Assembly: GCF_000717915.1 (NCBI RefSeq)
Contig: NZ_JOCX01000015.1
Span: 62,001-126,000, forward strand
Origin: Streptomyces sp. NRRL S-244
Lineage (GTDB): Bacteria; Actinomycetota; Actinomycetes; Streptomycetales; Streptomycetaceae
Length of the DNA stretch: 64,000 nucleotides
Direction of reading: 5' to 3'
In this document: positions 1-7,904 of the stretch, piece after piece
Position numbering within the stretch: position 1 is the first letter of the stretch
How the letters are laid out: every line of letters begins with the position of its first letter
Position numbers and translations under genes: made by a program
The notes under the pieces: generated by a model
The model's database searches: none
Seen by the model: the letters and a program-made list of their open reading frames with translations, nothing else
What the model was told of the DNA's origin: nothing

Positions 1-512
1 CCCTGGTCCGGATGGACGAGCAGCGTCCGCTGGAGCTGGCCCCGATGGATCTGCGCACCCTCGCGGTGGACGCCCTTCACGACACCCGGGCGCTGGACCC
101 GGCGCGCGAGGTGACGCTGACCGGTCCGGGCGGCGTCGGCCTGCCCGGCCCCGCACCGGTGTACGGCGACGAGGCGCGGCTGCGCCAGGTGATCGCCAAC
201 CTGGTCGGCAACGCCGTCGCGCACACGCCGGCGGGTACGCCGGTGCGCATCGGGGTGGGGAGTGCGGGCGGCGGCGAGGTGATCGAGGTGGCCGACTCCG
301 GTCCGGGCCTCACGCCGGAGCAGGCGGCCCGGGTCTTCGAGAGGTTCTACCGGGTGGACGCCTCCCGGAGCCGGCAGGCCGGCGGTGGGGCGGGGCTCGG
401 CCTGGCGATCGCCTCGGCGCTCGTACGGGCGCATGGCGGCGGACTGGAACTGGAGACTTCGCCGGGCGGCGGAGCCGTGTTCCGCGTCCGCCTGGAGTCC
501 GCCGGCCACTGA
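1..512 (+). CDS. Sensor histidine kinase, C-terminal part (5' truncated by window)
   Basis: The frame is open from the left edge, and the upstream dimerisation and sensor domains lie outside the window. The visible 166+ residues are a GHKL ATPase domain: an N-box (RQVIANLVGNAVAHTP), a G1 box (VADSGPGL) and a G2 glycine lid (GGGAGLGLAIA). It would autophosphorylate a histidine outside the window and pass the phosphate to a response regulator that probably lies further left. The stop at 510-512 is followed by a 10-bp tandem repeat, and the convergent sugar-binding protein gene ends at 591. The family call is secure, but the signal sensed cannot be inferred. Confidence 0.93.
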   Translation, partial: LVRMDEQRPLELAPMDLRTLAVDALHDTRALDPAREVTLTGPGGVGLPGPAPVYGDEARLRQVIANLVGNAVAHTPAGTPVRIGVGSAGGGEVIEVADSGPGLTPEQAARVFERFYRVDASRSRQAGGGAGLGLAIASALVRAHGGGLELETSPGGGAVFRVRLESAGH

Positions 513-530
513 CCGTACGGCCGCGCCGGC

Positions 531-580
531 CTGCTTCGGGCTGCTACGGGCTGCTACGGGCTGCTACGGGCTATTTCGGC
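531..580. repeat. 10-bp tandem repeat (about 5 units) between convergent genes
   Basis: The unit CTGCTACGGG is present three times exactly (541-570), flanked by the diverged units CTGCTTCGGG (531-540) and CTATTTCGGC (571-580). It fills the 78-bp gap between the convergent histidine kinase and sugar-binding protein genes. No clear hairpin is formed, so a terminator role is not supported by pairing alone. Confidence 0.85.
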
Positions 581-590
581 CCGCTTCGTG

Positions 591-1691
591 CTACTTCAGG
601 CCGATCTCTTCGCACGCGGCCCTGTACTTGTCGGTGCAGATCTCGGCGATGGTGTAGACGCCGTCCTCGACCACGGTCGACCTGACGTTGCTCTTGGTCA
701 GCGGAACGCCCGGGACGAGCACGGACGGCACGCCCTTGGTGGTCGGGCTGTCGACGATCTGGTTGATCAGTCCGTCGATCTTCTCGCCCTGGGCGAGGGC
801 GACGGCCATCTCCGCGGCGGCTGCGGCCTCGGGGGCGTAGCGCTTGTAGACGGTCATGTACTGCTCGCCCGCCACGATCCGCTGCACGCCGGCGAGTTCG
901 GCGTCCTGACCGGTGACCGGGGGAAGGGTGGAGACTCCGGCGGCCTTGAGGGCGCTGATGATGCCGCCCGCCATGCCGTCGTTGGCGGAGTAGACGCCGA
1001 TGATCTTTCCCTTGCCGAGTGCGGAGAGCGCGGCGGCCATGTTGGTGTTGGCGTTCTCCGGCTTCCAGTCGACGGTGTCGTACTCCTTGCCGACGTTCAC
1101 CTTGCCGTCGAGGACGAAGTGCGCACCGGACTTGAAGCCCTTGGCGTTCGGGTCGGTGACCGAGCCGTTCATCATGACGATCTGGCCGTCCTTGGCCTTG
1201 TCGCCGAGCGCCTCCAGCAGGGCCTTGCCCTGGACCTTGCCCACGTCTTCGTTGTCGAAGGAGGTGTAGGCGTCGATCGGACCTTCGGCGAGGCGGTCGT
1301 AGGCGATGACCGGAATACCGGCGTCCTTGGCCTTCTTGACCGAGCCGGCTATTGCCTTCGCGTCCACCGCGTCGATGATGAGGACATTCACCTTGCGGGT
1401 GATCATCGCTTCGACCTGGGCGTTCTGGGCGGCCGCATCCTGCTTGGCATTGGCATAGACCACTTGGCCCTTACCGCGCGTGAATTTGGCGATTTCCTTC
1501 TCGATCAGCGGCTTGTCGAACTTCTCGTAGCGCGCCGTCTGGTCCTCCGGAAGCAGGAGACCGACCTTGATGGCCTCGCTCTTGGCGGAGCCGCCCGCGC
1601 CGGCGCCCTCCGTACTGCCGCAGGCGGCGAGCGAGGCGGAAACCGCGGTGGCGGCGACCGCTACGACGACCCGACCGAGATGCGTGTTCAC
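591..1691 (-). CDS. Sugar ABC transporter substrate-binding lipoprotein (XylF/periplasmic-binding-protein-like)
   Basis: Encodes 366 residues from a GTG start preceded by GGAGGT at good spacing. The N-terminus is a lipoprotein signal with lipobox LAAC (Cys near residue 24), so the protein should be anchored outside the membrane. The body matches the type I periplasmic-binding fold of xylose/ribose binders: VGLLLPEDQTARYEKFDKP at the start, then IDAVDAKAIAG, VIAYDRL, and NDGMAGG for the second lobe. It would bind a monosaccharide for an ABC importer, but no ATPase or permease gene lies beside it: the next genes are a convergent histidine kinase and an unrelated acetyltransferase. A LacI-type palindrome about 95 bp upstream suggests sugar-responsive repression. 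Xylose is the closest guess by motif; the ligand is unproven. Confidence 0.88.
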   Translation of the reverse strand: MNTHLGRVVVAVAATAVSASLAACGSTEGAGAGGSAKSEAIKVGLLLPEDQTARYEKFDKPLIEKEIAKFTRGKGQVVYANAKQDAAAQNAQVEAMITRKVNVLIIDAVDAKAIAGSVKKAKDAGIPVIAYDRLAEGPIDAYTSFDNEDVGKVQGKALLEALGDKAKDGQIVMMNGSVTDPNAKGFKSGAHFVLDGKVNVGKEYDTVDWKPENANTNMAAALSALGKGKIIGVYSANDGMAGGIISALKAAGVSTLPPVTGQDAELAGVQRIVAGEQYMTVYKRYAPEAAAAAEMAVALAQGEKIDGLINQIVDSPTTKGVPSVLVPGVPLTKSNVRSTVVEDGVYTIAEICTDKYRAACEEIGLK

Positions 1692-1784
1692 GAGGTAAAC
1701 CTCCCTGAGCAGGCCGTGTCCTTGCGGCCGAGGTAGACGCAGTCAACTCGGCGCCGACACCCCCGTCAAGAAGTGAATTATTAA

Positions 1785-1808
1785 CGTGATGGCAACGTTG
1801 CCATCACG
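1785..1808. promoter_or_regulatory. Perfect 24-bp palindrome, LacI-family type operator
   Basis: CGTGATGGCAAC is followed immediately by its exact reverse complement, with the central CG step and GCAACGTTGC core usual for LacI/GalR-family operators. It lies 94 bp upstream of the GTG start of the sugar-binding lipoprotein gene, in the only sizeable gap before it. No LacI-type regulator is encoded in the window, so the repressor would act in trans. Confidence 0.75.
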
Positions 1809-1918
1809 CTCCGCATCGACGCAATTCGGCTATTAGCGCGCCTTTTCCGCACGATTGACCCTGCGGCGGAAGTTCAAGTTATGAAGAGGTTCGGGCGGGC
1901 AAATGCCCGGCGTTTGGA

Positions 1919-1950
1919 GGAGGCGCCGCGTGCGAGCCGTCGGCGCCTCC
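1919..1950 (-). terminator. Hairpin downstream of the GNAT gene
   Basis: A perfect 10-bp stem (GGAGGCGCCG at 1919-1928 with its complement at 1941-1950) has a 12-nt loop. It sits 14 bp past the stop of the leftward GNAT gene and would separate it from the sugar-binding protein gene. No U-run follows, which is common for actinomycete terminators. Confidence 0.6.
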
Positions 1951-1963
1951 CGTCACGAAAGCC

Positions 1964-2584
1964 TCAGGCCTCGGCCGGCCGGCTCACCGGCTCACGGCGC
2001 ATCGCCCAGAGGGTCGGGCCGCCGCCCGGGAGTCGGACCTCGCCGAGCACGGTGAAGCCGAAGTGCTCGTAGAAGGGGAGGTTGGACGGCTTGGAGGATT
2101 CCAGATAGACCGGCAGGCCGGCCGCGTCGGCCTTGGCGAGGCCCGAGCGCAGGAGGGCGGCTCCGTGGCCCTGGCCCTGGGCGGCCGGATCCGCGCCGAC
2201 CACGGCCAGATACCAGTGCGGCTCCTGGGGCCCCTCCCCTGCGGCCGCCTCCGCGGCCTGCCGGAACAGCGGAGCCCGGTCGCCCAGGATCTCCGACAGC
2301 TCCTGGATGGTCTCGGCGTCGGGGACGGCCTTGTCCTGTGCGCCCGGCGGAACCCAGAAGGCGGCTGCCGCGTTGGTGTACTCACAGACTCCGTGGCGCA
2401 CGTACTGCCGGGTGAAGATCGTGCTGAAGTACCGGCCCAGCCCCGCTTCGCGCGCGGCCTCGTCGGGGAAGAACCAGCGCATCATCGGGTCGTCGTCGAA
2501 GGCGAGGGCCAGGGTGCGGCCGATCAGTGACGCGTCGTCAATCGTCGCCGTTTTCGGCGTGTTTGTTATCGACATACGGGTCAT
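1964..2584 (-). CDS. GNAT family N-acetyltransferase
   Basis: About 206 residues from the ATG at 2584 (M-T-R-M-S-I); a second ATG three codons in and a TTG seven codons upstream are alternatives, and no strong ribosome binding site decides between them. The C-terminal half shows the acetyl-CoA loop pattern WYLAVVGADPAAQGQGHGAALL followed by the late-strand motif FYEHFGFTVLGE, both characteristic of GNAT enzymes. The N-terminal half has ALAFDDDPMMRWFFPDE, typical of a small actinobacterial GNAT subgroup with unknown acceptors. It lies 62 bp downstream of a Ser/Thr kinase gene on the same strand. The substrate cannot be told from sequence. Confidence 0.85.
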   Translation of the reverse strand: MTRMSITNTPKTATIDDASLIGRTLALAFDDDPMMRWFFPDEAAREAGLGRYFSTIFTRQYVRHGVCEYTNAAAAFWVPPGAQDKAVPDAETIQELSEILGDRAPLFRQAAEAAAGEGPQEPHWYLAVVGADPAAQGQGHGAALLRSGLAKADAAGLPVYLESSKPSNLPFYEHFGFTVLGEVRLPGGGPTLWAMRREPVSRPAEA

Positions 2585-2646
2585 TCTGCACCCGATGATC
2601 TTCAAGGCCGGAGCCAGGGTCGGGTTCGCCGCCCGGGCGGCCGGGC

Positions 2647-4221
2647 TCAGCGGTTGCGGGTCAGGGCCGCCGGGGCTCCGGCCGACTGGGCGCCTTCGGA
2701 TTCGAGCGTCAGCCGGTCCGCGGACTCCATCGTCAGCACGTAGAGGTTGCCCTGGGGGCAGTCGAACGTGGCCGCGCGGTCGGTCGGATGGCTGGTCACC
2801 GCCGCGAAGACCGCCGTGTTCCCCTTGATCTGCTGGAGTTTGAGGGCCTCCGTGCAGCCCAGATCGCGCCCGGAGGAGACCTCCTTGACGTTGCTGACCT
2901 GCTTGCCGACGATGTCGCCCGCAGCCCCGGCGTTCAGCGTGACGGCGACCGCGAACTCACCTGTCCTCGCCCGGGTGATCCCGTCCGCGTCCGGCGTCCC
3001 GGGCCCGGTGCCGGACCACGTGCCGACCCACGACTCCGGCAAGGAACCGGCCGTCGACACCGCGGAGGACGAAGGCGCGGACGGTGAGGGCGAGGTGGCG
3101 GAGGATCCACCCCGGCGGCCGTCGTCGCCGTTCGACAGCACGATCGCGAGCGTGACGGCCACCGCGAGTGCAGCGCCGCCGGCGGCCGCGCCGATCACCA
3201 GGCGCCGCCGAGGGCCCCGCCCGGGCCCGCTCGCCGAGGGTGCCGGAGCGAACGGCGGTGGCGGCGGGGGAAGCGGCGCGGTGCCGGTCCCCGCCGGGGC
3301 TCCGGCCGGCGGCTGCGATGCGGTCAGCAGTCGCCGGAGTTCGGCCTCCCGGCGGCCGGCCTCCGCGACCAGGGCCGGCGGCGCCGCCGCGCCCCAGTCC
3401 CCCTCCTGCGCCGCGCCGAGCCGGTCCCGTACCTCCTCGGCCGTCGGCCGTGCGGCCGGGTCCTTGGCCAGGCATTCCCGTACCAACGCGAGGAGCGGTT
3501 CCGGTACGCCGTCCAGCACGGGCTCGTCGTGCACGATCCGGTAGAGGAGGGCGGGCAGCGACAGCTCCTCGCCGCCCGTCAGGAAGGGACTGCGGCCGGT
3601 CGCCGCGTGGACGAGGACCGCGGCCAGCGAGAACACGTCGGCCGGCGACTGTGCCACGGCGCCGGTCGCCTGCTCCGGCGCGAGGAAGCCGGGCGTGCCG
3701 ATGACCGCGCCCGTCTGCGTATGGCGAGGGTCGCGGACGGCGCGGGCGATGCCGAAGTCGATGAGGAAGGGCCGCTCGGGACCGAGCAGCACGTTCGCCG
3801 GCTTGATGTCACGGTGCACGACACCCGCCGCCCGTACGGTGACCAGCGCGGCCGACAGCTCCCGGGCCAGGCACCACAGGGCCGGTTCCGGCAGCGGCCC
3901 GTACCGGTGTACCCAGTCGCCCAGCGACGGCGCGGCGATGTACTCCGTCGCCAGCCACTGCGGCAGCACCCCCGGCGGGCTGAAGTCCACCACCGAGACC
4001 GTCCACGGGCTGCGCACGCGGTCGTTGGTGCGTATCTCCCGGGCGAACCGCTCGGCGAAGTCCGGCTCCAGACTCAGCTCCCGGTGCACGGTCTTGAGGG
4101 CCAGCGGCCGGCCGGACGGCGTCCGGGCCAGGAACACCTCGCCCATCCCGCCCTCGCCGAGCCGCGCCAGCAGGCGGTACCCGCCGATCTCCGGCAGGTC
4201 ACCAGGCCGCAAAGACTCCAC
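2647..4221 (-). CDS. Membrane Ser/Thr protein kinase (PknB-like)
   Basis: About 524 residues from a GTG at 4221 with GGGGGA just upstream; an in-frame ATG 41 codons earlier adds a low-complexity tail and is unlikely. The kinase domain (about residues 15-275) has the Gly-rich loop LGEGGMGEVF, the ALKTV lysine, the catalytic loop HRDIKPANVLL, DFGIAR and the APEQ activation-segment end. A Pro-rich juxtamembrane region and one membrane segment (about 345-365) follow. The extracellular part starts with a Ser/Thr/Pro linker and an unclassified domain of about 115 residues containing SWVGTWSGTG and two cysteines. Orientation would be kinase inside, sensor outside. The ligand and targets are unknown. 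Confidence 0.93.
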   Translation of the reverse strand: MESLRPGDLPEIGGYRLLARLGEGGMGEVFLARTPSGRPLALKTVHRELSLEPDFAERFAREIRTNDRVRSPWTVSVVDFSPPGVLPQWLATEYIAAPSLGDWVHRYGPLPEPALWCLARELSAALVTVRAAGVVHRDIKPANVLLGPERPFLIDFGIARAVRDPRHTQTGAVIGTPGFLAPEQATGAVAQSPADVFSLAAVLVHAATGRSPFLTGGEELSLPALLYRIVHDEPVLDGVPEPLLALVRECLAKDPAARPTAEEVRDRLGAAQEGDWGAAAPPALVAEAGRREAELRRLLTASQPPAGAPAGTGTAPLPPPPPPFAPAPSASGPGRGPRRRLVIGAAAGGAALAVAVTLAIVLSNGDDGRRGGSSATSPSPSAPSSSAVSTAGSLPESWVGTWSGTGPGTPDADGITRARTGEFAVAVTLNAGAAGDIVGKQVSNVKEVSSGRDLGCTEALKLQQIKGNTAVFAAVTSHPTDRAATFDCPQGNLYVLTMESADRLTLESEGAQSAGAPAALTRNR

Positions 4222-4304
4222 CGACTCCCCCGTCCCCCACGAACGTTGTGCCGGTCCGCGGTGAACGGACCGTCCGGTGGGCCAACTTATCCGACGGGTC
4301 CGTA

Positions 4305-4353
4305 CCGCGAGCGGTGTCCGGTCGGCTCTGCGGCCGCCGGACACCGCTCGCGG
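4305..4353 (-). terminator. Strong hairpin terminator of the copper radical oxidase gene
   Basis: A perfect 17-bp stem (4305-4321 with 4337-4353, arm CCGCGAGCGGTGTCCGG) has a 15-nt loop. It starts 3 bp beyond the stop of the leftward oxidase gene and lies upstream of the kinase gene start at 4221, so it insulates the two transcription units. Confidence 0.8.
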
Positions 4354-4355
4354 GA

Positions 4356-6923
4356 TCAGGAGATGGTGATGAACTTCGCGATGCTCGGGACGCCTTGGGC
4401 GTCGAGTGCGAAGAGCATGTAGCTGCCCGGCAGGACCACGCCGGTGTCCGACGGTACGGACACCGTGTACGCGCCGGTTCCCGTGGCCGTGGAGACGAGG
4501 GGGACCCGCCGCTGGTCGTTGTCGGTGGAGTGGGTCGCGGCAGCTGCGCGCATCAGGACGAACGACGCCACCGGGGCCTGGGTGCTCACCGTCAGCGACG
4601 TGCCGGGCGCAGCCCTGGAGGGCACGCCCGCGGTGATGGCGGGACGCGGCTTCGGCGATCCGTCCGCGTTGAGCAGGTACGGCGGTGTGAAGACGGCTCC
4701 GTCGGCGTGGTTGGTCGCGCAGTCACCGCACAGGCCACCGCCGCCCGAGAAGATCCGCCCGTCCGGCAGCAGGTTGGCCACGCTGTGGTAGTTGCGCGGG
4801 ATGGCCATGGTGGCGAGCGGGGTGAAGCGGCCGGTCGCCGGGTCCCACAGCTCGGGCGCCAGCACCGACGTCGCGTCGCTGAAGGGCACCGGATAGGCCT
4901 GCCCGCCGAAGACGGCCACCTTGCCGTCGGGCAGGACGACGCTGTTGCCGAAGGCGCGGGCGTGCTCCATGTCCCCGGTACGGGCGGCCCGCACCTCCTG
5001 GCCCCCCGAGATGTCCACGGTGTAGGCGCGCCGGGTGGCCGGGGTCTTCTCGTAGGCGGGCGCGCCGCCGAGGGTGAGCAGTTTGCCGATGTCGTACGCG
5101 ACCGCGTTGCCGGTCATGGCGTCCTGGCTGTCGGCCCGGGTGCCGGCGGCCGTGATGCTGCCCTGGCCGCCGGTGGAGATCCAGTTCATCTGCTTGCTCG
5201 GGCCCAGCTGGAGTACCTTGCCGCCCGAAGTGGCGTACAGCCACATGTGGTTGTCGGCCCGGTACGGTCCGGCCGGGTCGGCGGTCAGCGCCGGGGCGGC
5301 CGGGACTCCGGGGAGCTTTCGCCACGTACGGGTGTCCGGCGACCAGGCCTCACCGGCCTTGTCGGTGCTCGCGGTCCCGCTCCAGGATCCGCCCAGGACG
5401 AAGGCCTCGCCGGTGGAGAGCAGGGTCATCGCCTGGTAGCCGCGGGCGATGTTCATGCTGGTGGTGGCGGACCACTCGTCGGTGGCCGGATCGTAGATGC
5501 TCGCCTTTTCGGCGTTGCTCCCGCCGGTGACGAGCACGCGGCCGTCCGCCAGCATCGCTATGCCGGGACAGAACATGTCGTGGCCGGTGTTGTCGATGCG
5601 GCGCTGCGTGACCTTGCCGGTCTTCAGGTCCAGGATCGCGGTCTGGGTGTAGCCGTTGCTGCCCCCGAAGCGGTCGACCGCGTACGCGGACCAGGCGAGC
5701 AGTTTGTCGCCGGGCAGGGCGGCGGTGGCGACGGGTACCAGGGGGAAGCCGGTGATCCGGTCCCAGGAGCCGTGGACGGCCGGGCTGGCCGGTCCGCTGA
5801 GGCGTATCTCCCCGGCCGAGGTCCACGGGCCGCGGGCGCCGGCCTCGGTGGTCACGGTCAGCCGTATGTAGCGCGCGGTCTCGGTGCGGACGAAGGTGGC
5901 GGTCTTGACGGTGTCGTCGTCGCGCCAGGTGCCCGCGGCGACCGGCGCGCCGAAGGCCGTGCCGTCGGTGCTGGTGGTGATGGTGTAGGCACCGGCGCGG
6001 CCGTTGGCCCAGTCCAGGCGGGGGTGGTAGACGAGGGCGGAGACGGCCGTCGTGCGGTGCATGTCGATGGTGATGCTGTGCGGCAGGGGGGCGGGGCCGG
6101 CCGACCACTTGCTGTGCCAGAGGGTGTTGGCGTTGCCGTCGAGCACGTTGGCCGCGCGGCCGTCCTCGCCGCCGGTCTCCTCGTCGCTGGCCGCGGCCGT
6201 CCAGCCGGTCCGGGGGAGGTCGACGGTGGCGGCGGGCGTGCCGGGGTCGCCGAGCAGGTTGATCTCGGCGGCGGAGCTCCAGGGGCCGCGGCCGCCGGCT
6301 TCGGTGAGCGCGGTCAGTCGTACGAACCGGGCCCCTTGCGGGGCGAACCCGAGCGTCTTGGCGCTGCCGTCGTCCGCGAGGGTGCCCGTGGCGACGGGGC
6401 TCGCCGCCGCCCAGTTCTGTCCGTCCGTGCTGAGGGTGATGCTGTACTCGCCGACGCGCCCGTTGGCTCCGTCGGCGCGGGGGAGGTAGACGAGCGCGGA
6501 GACGACGGCGGTGCGGTGCATGTCGATGGTGATGGCGTGGGGCAGGGGGGCGGGGGTGCCGGCCCACTTGCTGTGCCAGAGGGTGCCGGTGTTGCCGTCG
6601 AGCACGTTGGCCGCGCGGCCGTTCTCACCGCCGGTCTCCTCGTCACTGGCCGTGGCCGTCCAGCCGGTCCGGTCGAGCACCGGAGCCGTGGGTTCCATGG
6701 CGTTGGCGGGCGCGATGCCGTGGTGCGGCGACTGCTGCGCGGTCTGCTGGTCGAACGGAACGGGCGCGGGCCGCGGCCCGGGCGCCCGCCCGGCCGCCGC
6801 CGGACCGCCGACCCCGAGCCACGGCATCAGACCGATCAGCAGCGAGCCGAGGCCGAAGGCGATGAGCAGGTGGGAGCGGCGTAACGCGCGGGGAAAGGCG
6901 AGGAAGCGTCGCCTGTGCTGCAA
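4356..6923 (-). CDS. Secreted galactose-oxidase-like copper radical oxidase with two discoidin domains
   Basis: 855 residues from a TTG at 6923 with a perfect AGGAGG six bases upstream. The N-terminus is a signal peptide or anchor (about residues 20-38). Two discoidin/CBM32-like domains follow (about 86-226 and 239-378), then a kelch-type propeller and a C-terminal Ig-like DUF1929 domain. Residues expected for the galactose oxidase/GlxA active site are present: Cys452 (HDMFCPG) and Tyr496 (ARGYQAM) for the Cys-Tyr cofactor, Trp514 (GGSWSG), axial Tyr712 with His713 (PRNYHS), and His798 (ATHSTDND). It should oxidise a primary alcohol or aldehyde to release hydrogen peroxide outside the cell. 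The discoidin domains suggest binding to glycans. Codon 14 is TTA, implying bldA-dependent translation. The family is sure; the substrate is not. Confidence 0.92.
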   Translation of the reverse strand: MQHRRRFLAFPRALRRSHLLIAFGLGSLLIGLMPWLGVGGPAAAGRAPGPRPAPVPFDQQTAQQSPHHGIAPANAMEPTAPVLDRTGWTATASDEETGGENGRAANVLDGNTGTLWHSKWAGTPAPLPHAITIDMHRTAVVSALVYLPRADGANGRVGEYSITLSTDGQNWAAASPVATGTLADDGSAKTLGFAPQGARFVRLTALTEAGGRGPWSSAAEINLLGDPGTPAATVDLPRTGWTAAASDEETGGEDGRAANVLDGNANTLWHSKWSAGPAPLPHSITIDMHRTTAVSALVYHPRLDWANGRAGAYTITTSTDGTAFGAPVAAGTWRDDDTVKTATFVRTETARYIRLTVTTEAGARGPWTSAGEIRLSGPASPAVHGSWDRITGFPLVPVATAALPGDKLLAWSAYAVDRFGGSNGYTQTAILDLKTGKVTQRRIDNTGHDMFCPGIAMLADGRVLVTGGSNAEKASIYDPATDEWSATTSMNIARGYQAMTLLSTGEAFVLGGSWSGTASTDKAGEAWSPDTRTWRKLPGVPAAPALTADPAGPYRADNHMWLYATSGGKVLQLGPSKQMNWISTGGQGSITAAGTRADSQDAMTGNAVAYDIGKLLTLGGAPAYEKTPATRRAYTVDISGGQEVRAARTGDMEHARAFGNSVVLPDGKVAVFGGQAYPVPFSDATSVLAPELWDPATGRFTPLATMAIPRNYHSVANLLPDGRIFSGGGGLCGDCATNHADGAVFTPPYLLNADGSPKPRPAITAGVPSRAAPGTSLTVSTQAPVASFVLMRAAAATHSTDNDQRRVPLVSTATGTGAYTVSVPSDTGVVLPGSYMLFALDAQGVPSIAKFITIS
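6055..6661. repeat. 459-bp-spaced internal duplication encoding the two discoidin domains
   Basis: Long near-identical blocks recur at a 459-bp (153-codon) offset inside the oxidase gene, for example around 6055-6085 versus 6514-6544 and 6110-6200 versus 6569-6659. The translated landmark HSKW preceded by GRAANVLDG appears once per copy. The high nucleotide identity suggests a recent duplication or ongoing gene conversion. Confidence 0.8.
6882..6884 (-). other. TTA leucine codon (codon 14) in the copper oxidase gene
   Basis: The codon reads TTA in the frame ...GCG TTA CGC CGC... of the leftward gene. TTA is rare in Streptomyces, is read by the bldA tRNA, and is often placed near the start of developmentally controlled genes. 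Only one other TTA codon was noticed in the window (46529-46531). Confidence 0.85.
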
Positions 6924-7120
6924 TCTGACCTCCTGGGGTGAACTGGCGCATACCCCACAGAACATAGGCCAGCGGGGTTATAACTCACCTGAAAGCAGAG
7001 AGAGTTGGCGCGAAGCTGCATATTCGGCCGGTGAGTGCTGACATTCATCACTTTCTCCCCCGCCTGCACGGCTCGATGCTGGGTGGTGAACGCCATGAAG
7101 CGACGGGGTGGAGGGTGTAC

Positions 7121-7732
7121 GTGACAGCGGTGGAGCGGGTGGAGGGGGACGTGACGTTGCGGCCGGGCCGGACCGGGATCGCTCGCGTGTGGGGCGGGGC
7201 GCTGTGGGCGGTGCTGCTACGGCGCCGCCGGCCGGAGCCGGGGCTGCGGCACTCCGCCGAGCTGCGACAACTGGTGCTGGTCCTGGCGGCGACTGAGGCC
7301 GTCACGGCCGTCCTGCTCTCCACGATGCTGCCGCCCGTCGTCCGGCCGGTGCACGCGGTGCTGGAACTGCTGCTGATACTGGCCGGGCTGGGCCTGGTGG
7401 CCGCGGTGGTTCGGCATCCGCACACGGTGGAGGCGGAACGGGTCGTCCTGCGGACCGGGTTCCTGGGAGACGTGACGCTGCCGCGCTCGTCGGTCCGGTC
7501 CGTGGCGCCGGTGGTGCGTACCGTTCCGGGCCGGGGTCCGCGGGGCGTGCCGGGTGAGGCGGGGGCGGTGGCCTGTTCGGTGGGAGGCTCGCTGAACGTG
7601 GCCCTGCACCTGGCCCCGCCCGTCCGCCTCGACCTGGGTGCCGCCGGGGTCGTGGACGCTGCGACGGTCTACGCCTCGGCCGACTCCTGGACCGCCTTCG
7701 CTGCGGCCCTGCGCGCCGCCCCGCGACGCTAG
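7121..7732 (+). CDS. Membrane protein of unknown function
   Basis: About 203 residues if the GTG at 7121 is used, which has GGAGGG at 7110-7115; longer in-frame starts at 7031, 7076 or 7115 cannot be excluded. Two hydrophobic segments (around residues 45-65 and 70-95) sit after a basic stretch, followed by a cytoplasmic-looking domain with RVVLRTGFLGDVTLP and a hydrophobic C-terminal core. No family was recognised. It is divergent from the copper oxidase gene across about 200 bp and is followed 172 bp later by the CHRD/sortase pair. Codon bias is normal for the window, supporting a real gene. Confidence 0.7.
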   Translation: MTAVERVEGDVTLRPGRTGIARVWGGALWAVLLRRRRPEPGLRHSAELRQLVLVLAATEAVTAVLLSTMLPPVVRPVHAVLELLLILAGLGLVAAVVRHPHTVEAERVVLRTGFLGDVTLPRSSVRSVAPVVRTVPGRGPRGVPGEAGAVACSVGGSLNVALHLAPPVRLDLGAAGVVDAATVYASADSWTAFAAALRAAPRR

Positions 7733-7904
7733 GCCGTACGGGCCCTCGTGCGGGGTCGCTTCGGCTCTCGCCAGATTTTTCAAAGAGGCACCCATCCATG
7801 GGCGTCGGCGCTCCGAAGTAGCAGCGAGACCCTCTCCGGGAGCTCGCTTCACCCCCGTACGATCTGCGGTTCCCTCTCCCGGGAGCCGCGGAACAGGAGC
7901 GAAT

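Noticed and set aside
4248..6884. Long open frame (878 codons) on the plus strand
   Set aside because: It is exactly antisense to the copper radical oxidase gene, has Gly/Arg/Val-rich composition without motifs, and arises from high third-position GC on the other strand.
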